Below, piece by piece: positions 46,571 through 55,452 of a stretch of 64,000 nt of DNA (position 1 is its first letter; each line of letters begins with the position of its first letter). Location: the NCBI RefSeq assembly GCF_016124105.1, contig NZ_JADGMQ010000001.1, forward strand, positions 1 to 64,000, read 5' to 3'. Position numbers and translations under genes: made by a program. The notes below the pieces were generated by a model. That model did not search any database. It was not told where the DNA came from and worked only from the letters and a program-made list of their open reading frames with translations. This DNA is from Aquamicrobium zhengzhouense. Its GTDB lineage: Bacteria; Pseudomonadota; Alphaproteobacteria; Rhizobiales; Rhizobiaceae.

Positions 46571-47358
46571 TCATCGACGGAAAAGCCAAGAGAGGCATTA
46601 ACTGGATTGGCCTTGCGCCTTGGATTTACACGATCGGGCTGTTCGTGATCTGGGAGGCTGCAGTATGGATCTTCAACATCAGGCCAGTGATCCTGCCTGC
46701 GCCATCGGCAATCATCGAGGCGCTTTATAAATATTGGCCTGCCATTCAGCGGCATTCGATCCAGACCCTCTTCACGACGACGCTTGGTTTCGGCCTCGCC
46801 GTCGTTGGAGGGTTGGCGCTCGGGTTGCTCGTTGGCTGGTCGCGTATGATCTACGCTGGCCTGTACCCGCTCATGGTCGGGTTCAATGCCATCCCGAAAG
46901 TCGCTGTGGTTCCGATCCTTGTCATCTGGTTCGGCATCGGGACCATCCCGGCAATCCTGACAGCCTTCCTGATCGCGTTCTTTCCTATCGTTGTGAACGT
47001 GGCAACCGGACTGGCGACCATCGAGCCCGAGACGGAGGATGTGCTGCGAGCCCTCGGTGCCAAGAAGATGGACATCATGCTGAAGGTGGGGATCCCGCGT
47101 TCGATGCCCTATTTCTTCGGCTCGCTGAAAGTGGCGATCACGCTCGCGTTTGTTGGCTCAGTCATTTCGGAAACCATCGCCGCCAATTCGGGCCTTGGCT
47201 ACATGATGGCTGCCGCACAAAGCCAGTTCAACGTCCCGCTCGTCTTCGCAGGTCTGATCATGCTCGCTGTTGAGGGCATCATCATGTACGCACTCATGGC
47301 GTGGCTGGAGCAGCGGATGACCGGATGGGCTCATCGCAGCCAACTCGGAAACGCCTGA
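46567..47358 (+). CDS. ABC transporter permease, NitT/TauT family
   Basis: The 263-residue inner-membrane permease has about six TM helices. The ATPase-docking EAA loop is TEDVLRALGAKKMDIMLKVG (~158-177), and ILPAPSAIIEAL near residue 40 is typical of the family. It overlaps the ATPase gene by 4 bp. Only one permease is encoded, so the transporter is a homodimer, unlike the two-permease system at 31644-33634. Confidence 0.93.
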   Translation: MIIDGKAKRGINWIGLAPWIYTIGLFVIWEAAVWIFNIRPVILPAPSAIIEALYKYWPAIQRHSIQTLFTTTLGFGLAVVGGLALGLLVGWSRMIYAGLYPLMVGFNAIPKVAVVPILVIWFGIGTIPAILTAFLIAFFPIVVNVATGLATIEPETEDVLRALGAKKMDIMLKVGIPRSMPYFFGSLKVAITLAFVGSVISETIAANSGLGYMMAAAQSQFNVPLVFAGLIMLAVEGIIMYALMAWLEQRMTGWAHRSQLGNA

Positions 47359-47428
47359 CTGGCTGAGGGGTGCATTAAGGGGCGCGGAGATATCCGTGTC
47401 CCTTTCCTGTTCAGCTTCCGAGTTGCTG

Positions 47429-47839
47429 CTACCATCCCCACTGAAAGGTGGCACCGGTGCCGCCGCCGTTCTGAACGATTTCAGCATTGGTATTTCGTCC
47501 GAACTGGAACAGGCCGTGCGAGTTGCCGTTGCCGTTCTGGATCAGCGTGCCGGTATGACCGTCACCTTTTTGGCTAACGACGCCAAGATTACCCCGTCCG
47601 TTCTGAACCAGCCCCGCGACGTTGGCCAGGCCCTTCTGCTTGATGCTTCCGTCCTTGATGCCGTTGACGAGGGCATAGATGCCAAGGCCTGTCCTCAAGA
47701 CACGCTCCTCGTCGGCGTTGCGCGGCTGAACGTTGAAGCTGATGAAGCCACCTGCCTGCGCAGGAGCAGCGAAAGCCGAGATCGCCAGCGCAGCGGTGAT
47801 GAGCGCGGACTTGATCTTGACGAAAGAAGTGATGGTCAT
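47429..47839 (-). CDS. Curlin-repeat protein (CsgA/CsgB-like)
   Basis: The 136-residue secreted protein starts at ATG 47839 behind GAGGAAC. A signal peptide (SALITAALAISAFAAPAQA) is followed by a spacer and then about six 11-residue units with the pattern x-Q-x-G-x-x-N-x (IKQKGLANVAG, LVQNGRGNLGV, LIQNGNGNSHG, LFQFGRNTNAE, IVQNGGGTGAT). Each unit would form one strand-turn-strand rung of an amyloid beta-solenoid. With shorter repeats than E. coli CsgA, it could be a nucleator or a second fibre subunit. A motif shared with the other curlin promoter lies 71 bp upstream. Confidence 0.85.
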   Translation of the reverse strand: MTITSFVKIKSALITAALAISAFAAPAQAGGFISFNVQPRNADEERVLRTGLGIYALVNGIKDGSIKQKGLANVAGLVQNGRGNLGVVSQKGDGHTGTLIQNGNGNSHGLFQFGRNTNAEIVQNGGGTGATFQWGW

Positions 47840-47909
47840 CTCTGTTCCTCTCCAGGCTGGCTCGTCAGTTGATGAGAGGAATATGCGCGGGTTCGGCTGA
47901 ACCATATCG

Positions 47910-47935
47910 GAACCCGCCGTTCATATTGCGTTTAG
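47910..47935 (-). promoter_or_regulatory. Curlin promoter motif, copy 1
   Basis: On the minus strand TGAACGGCGGGTTC, then six bases, then GGTTC, begins here; the 14-mer occupies 47910-47923. It lies 71 bp upstream of the curlin start codon. The same arrangement is at 50903 before the second curlin gene. GAAC and GGTTC are inverted around GGCG, and the two GGTTC are 11 bp apart, about one helical turn. Confidence 0.5.
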
Positions 47936-47956
47936 ATAACGATGCGAACTCCTGCG

Positions 47957-47975
47957 ATGTTACACCCCCGTCATA
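47957..47975 (+). promoter_or_regulatory. Possible Pho box before phoX
   Basis: TGTTACA (47958) and CGTCATA (47969) are 11 bp apart, which matches the spacing of the two PhoB half-sites (consensus TGTCA). The match is imperfect. The site is ~55 bp upstream of the phoX start. Confidence 0.35.
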
Positions 47976-48029
47976 TCGCGCCTTCAGTTTTTGCTTGCGA
48001 TTGTCACTCTAGCAAGCCTGAGGCCAGCA

Positions 48030-49895
48030 ATGACACAGAACATGCACGACGATTTTTCATGGGATGAGTTCGACGAAATGCGCGATCCACGTCCCGCGCA
48101 TAACCAGTTTGACGAGGTGGTAGAGCGGGCAATTTCGCGCCGTGGCTTCCTTGGCGGGACGTTGGCGTTTGGTTCGGGTGCGGCAGTGTTCGGCTCCGCT
48201 TTCCTGAAGAACTCGACATCTGTACAGGCGCAAGCTGCTTCCGGCTTCAAGTTCAAGCCAATCGATATCGCTACCGATTATTTGATCCAGGTGCCGGAAG
48301 GTTTCAAGTGGAAAGCCGTCGCCCGCTGGGGTGATCCGCTGTTTTCGGACGCGGCAGACAGTTACTCTCCAGAAGGTGGCGTCTCCGTTGACGTGTCTGA
48401 CAAGGTCTTCGGCGAGAACACGGACGGGATGGAGCTGTTCGAGATCGACGGCCGGCAGATCATCGCCGTCAATTCCGAATATGTGAACCCGAAGATCAAT
48501 CTTCCGGAAGCTTCTGACAGCAAGCCGCAAAGCGCGGCAGAAGCGCAGCTGCTCAAGAACCTGCAGGGCGTCACGGTTATGGAAGTCGCAGATAAGGGCG
48601 ATGGCTATGAGGTTGTCGTCGACAGCCCCTATAACCGACGCATTACCAACGACACGCCGATGACGATGGATGGACCGGTTGCCGGCACGGATCTCGTGAG
48701 GACGGATGCGGACCCGGAAGGCCGTTCGCCGCTTGGCACGCTCAACAATTGTGGCTCGGGCCGCACGCTCTGGGGCACCTACCTGACCTGCGAGGAAAAC
48801 TTCAACGGTTATTTCGGGATGGTGACGGAGCGCGAGCAGACGCAGGGCGAGAAGCGCTACGGCATCAAGGGCGAGAGCAACTACCTCTACGAAAAGTACG
48901 ACGAGCGCTTTGACGTCTCAACCAATCCCAACGAGCCAAATCGCTTCGGCTGGATTGTTGAGATCGATCCATCGGATCCCAAGTCGGTTCCGGTGAAGCA
49001 CACCGCTTTGGGGCGCTTCAAGCATGAGAATGCCGCGATGGTGCACGCTAGCGATGGACATGTTGTCGTCTATCTCGGTGACGACGAGCGAGGGGAATTC
49101 ATCTATCGCTACGTATCGAATGCCAGCTGGGCGGAAGGGCAGCCCACGGACGGCTTGCTGGCCGATGGCACGCTTTATGTCGCCAAGTTCAACGACGATA
49201 TGAGCGGCGAATGGCTGGCTCTTACGCCCGAGACGACCGGTATGAGCTTACCCGAGCTCCTGACCTTCGCCCGCATGGCCGGGTCCAAGGTCGGCGGTAC
49301 GACGATGGACCGTCCAGAATGGATCGCTACCCATCCTCACCGGGCGGAAGCATATTGCGCGCTTACGAACAATTCCAAGCGCGGCGACGAGAAGATGCCG
49401 GTGAACGCCGCAAATCCGCGTCCCACCAATGAATATGGACAGATCGTGCGCTGGCGCCCGGATGGCGACAACCATTCCGCAGACACGTTCACCTGGGACC
49501 TTTATGTCATGGCTGGGAACCCGACCGTGCATGAAGATGCTTATGCCGGCTCGGTAAACATCAACGCCGGCAACATGTTCAATTCGCCCGACGGCATGAT
49601 GTTCGACAGTGAAGGCATGCTCTGGATCCAGACGGATGGCGATGATTCCAACGAGGGAGATTTTGCCGGGCAGGGAAATAACCAGATGCTGGTTGGTAAT
49701 CCGGATACTGGCCAAATCGCCCGCTTCCTCACTGGCCCGAAGGGCAGCGAAGTCACCGGCCTGTGCTGGTCGTCAGACCGCAAGGTTGCTTTCGTCGGAA
49801 TTCAGCATCCAGGCGGCAGCTGGCCGGATGGACATGGAAAACCGCGCTCAAGTGTGATTGCGGTCTGGAGGGAAGACGGTGCGACGGTCGGCTAG
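48030..49895 (+). CDS. phoX: PhoX-family alkaline phosphatase, Tat-exported
   Basis: PhoX hydrolyses phosphate monoesters in the periplasm with Ca2+ and Fe3+ cofactors (621 residues). ATG 48030 is preferred over an upstream TTG. The long N-region contains DDFSWDEFDEMRDPRPAHN, then a twin-arginine motif SRRGFLGGTLAFG (~35). Conserved family blocks include NNCGSGRTLWGTYLTCEENFNGYF, RFGWIVEIDP, KHTALGRFKHENAAM, DDERGEFIYRYVS and EGMLWIQTDGDDSNEG. The Cys in NNCGSG coordinates iron in the known structures. It is divergent from the curlin gene and has a possible Pho box upstream. Phosphate limitation is the probable signal. Confidence 0.92.
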   Translation: MTQNMHDDFSWDEFDEMRDPRPAHNQFDEVVERAISRRGFLGGTLAFGSGAAVFGSAFLKNSTSVQAQAASGFKFKPIDIATDYLIQVPEGFKWKAVARWGDPLFSDAADSYSPEGGVSVDVSDKVFGENTDGMELFEIDGRQIIAVNSEYVNPKINLPEASDSKPQSAAEAQLLKNLQGVTVMEVADKGDGYEVVVDSPYNRRITNDTPMTMDGPVAGTDLVRTDADPEGRSPLGTLNNCGSGRTLWGTYLTCEENFNGYFGMVTEREQTQGEKRYGIKGESNYLYEKYDERFDVSTNPNEPNRFGWIVEIDPSDPKSVPVKHTALGRFKHENAAMVHASDGHVVVYLGDDERGEFIYRYVSNASWAEGQPTDGLLADGTLYVAKFNDDMSGEWLALTPETTGMSLPELLTFARMAGSKVGGTTMDRPEWIATHPHRAEAYCALTNNSKRGDEKMPVNAANPRPTNEYGQIVRWRPDGDNHSADTFTWDLYVMAGNPTVHEDAYAGSVNINAGNMFNSPDGMMFDSEGMLWIQTDGDDSNEGDFAGQGNNQMLVGNPDTGQIARFLTGPKGSEVTGLCWSSDRKVAFVGIQHPGGSWPDGHGKPRSSVIAVWREDGATVG

Positions 49896-49911
49896 CTGTT
49901 AGAAACGATCG

Positions 49912-49940
49912 AATGGCCTCGCAACTTGCGGGGCCATTTT
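49912..49940 (+). terminator. Terminator between phoX and the csgH-like gene
   Basis: AATGGCCTCGCAA pairs with TTGCGGGGCCATT with a minimal loop and is followed by TTTCG. It lies between the convergent ends and may serve both strands. Confidence 0.75.
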
Positions 49941-49959
49941 CGCTCACAAATTCTCAGAT

Positions 49960-50331
49960 TTAGCCCAAACGCTCGCTGCACTTTGAAATTGAACCGGAAG
50001 CATGGACCGACAGCTCAACATCTAGGGACTGCCCGGCAGTGAGCATGGCGGAGCCAAGAGATATCGTCTCGCCTGCTGCACCATCGAAGTCGCCGCCCTG
50101 GTTCAGGTTGGTACCGCTACCTGTAACGGAGAACTCATAGCTGCCGCTCACAGCTTTATCGGCGTGCGCCTGAGCCTGGATCGATATCAGTCCGCCCGAC
50201 TTCTTGGTGATAATTTCGCATCGAGCGGCCGCCTGGCTCGTTTCCATGGCGCCTGCAGCGGTGAAAACTGCCCCCAGGCTCACGGCTACGAGCGCTGCCA
50301 GAATCCAAATAGGCTTTCTGGGGCTGGACAT
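49960..50331 (-). CDS. csgH: CsgH-like curli assembly/inhibitor protein
   Basis: The 123-residue secreted protein has a signal peptide (ILAALVAVSLGAVFTAAGA) and a single Ig-like beta-sandwich domain. The block SGSYEFSVTGSGTNLNQGGDF matches the CsgH family of alphaproteobacteria (named by first residues), which keeps curlin subunits from assembling in the periplasm. Two Cys (~38 and near the C-terminus, SKCSERLG) could form a disulfide. It lies 63 bp downstream of the larger curlin gene on the same strand, separated by a hairpin. Confidence 0.85.
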   Translation of the reverse strand: MSSPRKPIWILAALVAVSLGAVFTAAGAMETSQAAARCEIITKKSGGLISIQAQAHADKAVSGSYEFSVTGSGTNLNQGGDFDGAAGETISLGSAMLTAGQSLDVELSVHASGSISKCSERLG

Positions 50332-50361
50332 GTTCGTTCTCCCTAGCGGAGGGCGTGGGGT

Positions 50362-50386
50362 GCCGGAAGGGTCGGTCGCTTCCGGC
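50362..50386 (-). other. Intercistronic hairpin between curlin and csgH
   Basis: GCCGGAAG (50362-50369) pairs with CTTCCGGC (50379-50386) around a 9-nt loop. No T-run follows on the minus strand. It probably lowers csgH expression relative to the fibre subunit, or stabilises the curlin mRNA. Confidence 0.6.
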
Positions 50387-50394
50387 GGCCAAAA

Positions 50395-50829
50395 TCAGTA
50401 GCAAGTCTGGACGAACGCGGCGACGTTGCCGCGCCCGGTCTGCGTAACATTGCCGTCGCAGCCATTTCCAACCTGGACGCCTGCAGCGATGTTACCGTTT
50501 CCATCCTGGATGACGACCGCGTTATGGTTGCTGCCGAACTGGCCCACGCCACCCTGATTGAAGCGACCATTCTGATGCACCTGCGCGGTATTGCGGCGGC
50601 CATTCTGGCCGATGGCGATCGTATTGCGACGGCCGTTCTGATTGCCGATTGCAGCATTCCGGCGTCCGTCCTGGTGCATCCCGATGTCGTTATGGATCCC
50701 CGTCTGGCGACCGCCAGCTTCGTTGTGGATGCCGAACTGTTCGAGCCAGACGTTATTTGCGGAAGCCGGGAGCGACGTGAAGCCGATAATCGATGCGACG
50801 GCTGCGGAGAGAATGATCTTGGTGTGCAT
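50395..50829 (-). CDS. csgA: Curlin-repeat protein, major-subunit-like
   Basis: The 144-residue secreted amyloid subunit starts at ATG 50829 after a GGAGAC. A signal peptide ends near PASA. The mature part consists of roughly nine or ten 11-residue units, for example AIGNQNGRRNT, AIGQNGRRNTA, QVHQNGRFNQG, VVIQDGNGNIA and NVTQTGRGNVA. The Q-x-G-x-x-N skeleton is kept in most units, as in CsgA. Two Cys near the C-terminus (NGCDGN, QTCY) are unusual for curlins. Transport machinery genes csgE, csgF and csgG are not in the window, so they must lie elsewhere. Confidence 0.87.
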   Translation of the reverse strand: MHTKIILSAAVASIIGFTSLPASANNVWLEQFGIHNEAGGRQTGIHNDIGMHQDGRRNAAIGNQNGRRNTIAIGQNGRRNTAQVHQNGRFNQGGVGQFGSNHNAVVIQDGNGNIAAGVQVGNGCDGNVTQTGRGNVAAFVQTCY

Positions 50830-50902
50830 GGTCGTGTCTCCTGTTCGGGTGGCGTCGGTTGATGACGATGTGACTTTCGCACTCTTCATCAGAACCGACG
50901 CT

Positions 50903-50928
50903 GAACCCGCCGTTCACACGACGTTCAC
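50903..50928 (-). promoter_or_regulatory. Curlin promoter motif, copy 2
   Basis: The 14-mer TGAACGGCGGGTTC on the minus strand (50903-50916) is identical to copy 1 at 47910, and GGTTC again follows after six bases. It is 74 bp upstream of the curlin start, nearly the same distance as copy 1 (71 bp), which supports a shared regulator. Confidence 0.5.
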
Positions 50929-50933
50929 CGAGA

Positions 50934-51557
50934 TCATTGCCGCCAGATCGTGATTTGCTGCCCGGTTGAAAGCTGCCCGGAGTAATGATCGGGCCCGTTG
51001 CGCTTCAGCACGGCGATGCGGTTGCCATTGCGCGCGTAAAGAAGAAGCTCCGCCTCAAGCCCGGATAGCGTCTCATCCAGGCGCCAATCGTTGATGCTTG
51101 CAAGTTGTGCGTTGTTGCAGCCGCTCGACCGGACATCGCCACGTGGCAGATTAGCGCCGGACCACGTTCCTGGTGCGGTAAAGCTGAGCGTGCAGGAACA
51201 GTTCGTTGACCCGTCATTCACCGTCCACTGCCCGCGTATGTCGAAACTTGAAGGCAGAACTCGAGCCGCAAGGTTGCCAGCGACCGCGCCACCCACGGGT
51301 CCCGCAACCAATGTACCGGCACCGGTGATGGCGCTACGTCCGACGGATTTGCCCATATTCATTGCGGTCGCCGTTCCGAAAGATGACAGCTTGTTGGGAG
51401 GTGGCGGCGGGCCTGAGGGGAGGGGGGCCGCGCACTGCAGCGGGCCAACACTGGGAGATTGCTCTTTTGCACCGTCCGCGCTGGACCCGCTCTGGCAGGC
51501 GGTAAGGATTGCGGAAAAGGTGACGAGCAGGCTGATTTTGGTGAGGGATGAAAGCAC
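50934..51557 (-). CDS. Lipoprotein with AprI/Inh (Omp19-like) protease-inhibitor domain
   Basis: The 207-residue lipoprotein has a lipobox ILTAC (Cys ~21), a Pro/Ser-rich spacer (PLPSGPPPPPNKLSS), a glycine-rich hydrophobic stretch (ITGAGTLVAGPVGGAVAG) that may insert in a membrane, and a C-terminal AprI/Inh beta-barrel (~108-207; RGQWTVND, NCSCTLSF, WRLDETLSGLEAEL). The domain inhibits serralysin-type and other proteases; Brucella Omp19 is a related surface lipoprotein. The GTG at 51557 follows GGGAAG. It is 105 bp upstream of the curlin gene on the same strand. The Gly-rich membrane-like insert is not in standard Omp19. Confidence 0.82.
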   Translation of the reverse strand: MLSSLTKISLLVTFSAILTACQSGSSADGAKEQSPSVGPLQCAAPLPSGPPPPPNKLSSFGTATAMNMGKSVGRSAITGAGTLVAGPVGGAVAGNLAARVLPSSFDIRGQWTVNDGSTNCSCTLSFTAPGTWSGANLPRGDVRSSGCNNAQLASINDWRLDETLSGLEAELLLYARNGNRIAVLKRNGPDHYSGQLSTGQQITIWRQ

Positions 51558-51714
51558 TTGTCTTCCCTAGGTTATCCCTCTTTGCCTGCATCAGGACAAT
51601 GGCAAGAGTTTGATCTGTCGCGGCGCCTGCGCATTGCTCTGGCGTTCGGATTCGCCTACATACGCCGCGACCAAAATTTTTCCCCTTGCAGGAACAACGG
51701 AGTTTTCGCGCGCC

Positions 51715-53364
<1,650 letters not shown>

Positions 53365-53387
53365 ACCTCGCACGAGATCTGACAGTA

Positions 53388-53424
53388 ACACCCCGGCTGC
53401 AATTGCAGTCGGGGTGTTTTTTTG
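53388..53424 (+). terminator. Rho-independent terminator after ettA
   Basis: ACACCCCGGCTGCAA pairs with TTGCAGTCGGGGTGT, a 15-bp stem with one mismatch, followed by seven T. This is the strongest terminator in the window. Confidence 0.92.
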
Positions 53425-53530
53425 AGGCTGTGAGAACGGTTAATCTAGCTTAAACAGAGTTGAGCCTATCGTTCATCGCCGGGGACGTGTGGGAACGACT
53501 TCCCGGTGCCGTATTGCCTGGGAAAAGTTC

Positions 53531-54646
53531 ATGAAGCGCGTCATTATCTCCGGTATCGGCCTCAATGTGCCGGATGCAGTTATTTCTAACGAAGAACTCG
53601 TTGATTGCTTCAATAGCTGGGTAGAGCGAGAAAACCGTACCCGGGACGACGGGGAACAGCTTCAGAAGTCGAGCGCTGACTTCATCTACCACGCCTCAGG
53701 GATCAAGCGCCGGCACGTGCACACTCCAGAGGGTATTCTGGACATCGATCGCATGACGCCTCGCATCCCCGCGCGCGGTGACGACGAGCTGTCGGTGACC
53801 GCTGAATTCGGTGCCAAAGCTGCTCGGAACGCGCTCGTGGACGCCGGTATGGACGCGGCGGATGTCGATCTGGTCATATGTGCAGGTTCGCATCTTCAGC
53901 GCATGTACCCTTCGATTGGGATCGAAATCCAGAATGCAATCGGGGCGAGAGGCGCGGCATTCGACATCTCCCTCGGCTGTTCGTCGGCTGCATCGGGCAT
54001 TCACGTTGCCGTCAACCTTCTGCGGACAGGTGCGCACCGGCGAGCGCTGGTCGTAACGCCTGAGCTCATAACGGCGCATCTCAATTTTCGCGACCGACAG
54101 ACGCACTTCATTTTCGGCGATGCCGCAACGGCTTTGCTGATTGAGAGTGTCGATGACGGTGCGCAGGAACCTGGCCGTTTCGAGGTGGTGGACACGAGCA
54201 ACTGGACGCAGTTCTCGAACAATATCCGGTCGAACTTTAGCTACCTCAACCGCGCCGCTCAGGAAGATGTAAGCGTGATCGCAGCCGAGGGGAACTTGAT
54301 CAAGCAGCAGGGCAACAAGGTATTCAAGGACGTCACTGTCGCCAGCCATCGCTTCATCGTCGACTTTCTGGCAAGGCACGGCCGCACACCGGAGACGGTA
54401 CGTCGGTTCTGGCTGCATCAGGCAAATGCGAGGATGAACCAGATGATCCTCAAGCTCGCCTTTGGACGGGAAATCGGCCCTGACATCGCGCCGACCATCC
54501 TTGAGGAATTCGGGAATACAGCTGCTGCAGGCGCTGTTGTCGCACTGGCCATGAACCACAAGGACATGGTTGCAGGAGAATACGGTCTGCTTTGCACTTA
54601 TGGTGCCGGATATTCGATTGGTGGAGCGCTTCTGCGGATGATGTGA
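53531..54646 (+). CDS. Beta-ketoacyl-ACP synthase III-like enzyme
   Basis: The 371-residue thiolase-fold enzyme has the FabH triad: Cys in DISLGCSSAASG (~149), His in WLHQANARMN (~296) and Asn in EFGNTAAAG (~327). It is longer than canonical FabH (~320) through an insertion after residue 30 (NSWVERENRTRDDGEQLQKS) and another near 200-230, resembling beta-ketodecanoyl-ACP synthase or other chain-initiating paralogues. The start ATG 53531 is chosen because MKRVIISGIGLNVPDAVISN is family-typical; an upstream GTG-like start lacks support. It is a monocistronic gene between ettA and a MOSC gene and its acyl donor is unknown. Confidence 0.85.
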   Translation: MKRVIISGIGLNVPDAVISNEELVDCFNSWVERENRTRDDGEQLQKSSADFIYHASGIKRRHVHTPEGILDIDRMTPRIPARGDDELSVTAEFGAKAARNALVDAGMDAADVDLVICAGSHLQRMYPSIGIEIQNAIGARGAAFDISLGCSSAASGIHVAVNLLRTGAHRRALVVTPELITAHLNFRDRQTHFIFGDAATALLIESVDDGAQEPGRFEVVDTSNWTQFSNNIRSNFSYLNRAAQEDVSVIAAEGNLIKQQGNKVFKDVTVASHRFIVDFLARHGRTPETVRRFWLHQANARMNQMILKLAFGREIGPDIAPTILEEFGNTAAAGAVVALAMNHKDMVAGEYGLLCTYGAGYSIGGALLRMM

Positions 54647-54741
54647 TGAGCAAGAAGCGCAGCTGATAGGTTCATCAGCTGTTTCTTCTGGACCTCCACG
54701 CCCCGGGAAGGCAACTTCGAGGCGTTTTTGGAGATATGCAA

Positions 54742-55356
54742 ATGCTGGACCTGTTCAATCGTGATGTCAGTGAGATCCCAGTCCGTCCGGTGAGAAAGCT
54801 GCGGGGGCAGGTGGCAGGCGTTTATCACGCACCAGGAGATGACTTCGTCACGCGCAGGATCAATGCACTGGAACTCACGTTTAACGGCGTTGCTGGTGAT
54901 TTTCACGAAGGTCCCACCCGCCGTTCTGGGTCACGCGAGCCTTGGTACAAGGCCGGTACCGAAATTCGCAATGAGCGGCAGCTCTCGATTGTCTCTCCAG
55001 AAGAGCTTGCGGTAGTTGCCGAGCGAATGAAATTGCCTGAGGTGAAGGCGGAGTGGATCGGGGCCAACCTCCTGATCGCAGGCATTCCGCACCTGTCCAT
55101 GCTGCCGGCCGGCACGATGCTTTTCTTCAAGAATGGAGTTACTTTGAAAGTGGATGGACAGAACCATCCGTGCCGCCTTGCGGGGCGCTCCATTGCGGAA
55201 TGTGCGGGACTAGAGGACATCAGAGACGTTTCACTCCAATTCGCACCGGCAGCCAAGCGTCTGCGCGGCCTGGTTGCGTGGGTGGAAAAGCCAGGCCGGA
55301 TTGAAGCGGACGAAGAAGTGTCCGTGCGCATACCAGAGCAGTGGATTTATCCGTGA
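54742..55356 (+). CDS. MOSC-domain protein
   Basis: The 204-residue protein has a MOSC domain, the fold used for sulfur transfer from molybdenum-cofactor sulfurases and in mARC/YiiM-type Moco oxidoreductases. Conserved stretches are NERQLSIVSPEELAV, WIGANLLIAGIPHL and the Cys in QNHPCRLAGRSI (~145), the presumed sulfur- or Moco-carrying residue. I chose ATG 54742 over 54736 because GGAG is only 3 nt before the first ATG. No Moco gene is adjacent. The substrate is unknown. Confidence 0.85.
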   Translation: MLDLFNRDVSEIPVRPVRKLRGQVAGVYHAPGDDFVTRRINALELTFNGVAGDFHEGPTRRSGSREPWYKAGTEIRNERQLSIVSPEELAVVAERMKLPEVKAEWIGANLLIAGIPHLSMLPAGTMLFFKNGVTLKVDGQNHPCRLAGRSIAECAGLEDIRDVSLQFAPAAKRLRGLVAWVEKPGRIEADEEVSVRIPEQWIYP

Positions 55357-55400
55357 CGCCAGATTTACCCATAAGCCGGATCTAGAACTCAGGTGGACGT

Positions 55401-55436
55401 GAAAACCCTCGTTTCCAGTCGGTAACGAGGGTTTTT
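55401..55436. terminator. Bidirectional terminator between MOSC and Nramp genes
   Basis: AAAACCCTCGTT and AACGAGGGTTTTT flank TCCAGTCGGT. A- and T-runs on both sides of the stem allow termination from either convergent gene. Confidence 0.85.
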
Positions 55437-55452
55437 ACATGTGGTAAATGTG

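Noticed and set aside
47429-50829. CRISPR-like or tandem DNA repeats in the curlin genes
   Set aside because: The periodicity is at protein level (11 residues, Q-x-G-x-x-N); the DNA copies are too diverged and the frame is kept, as expected for curlins.
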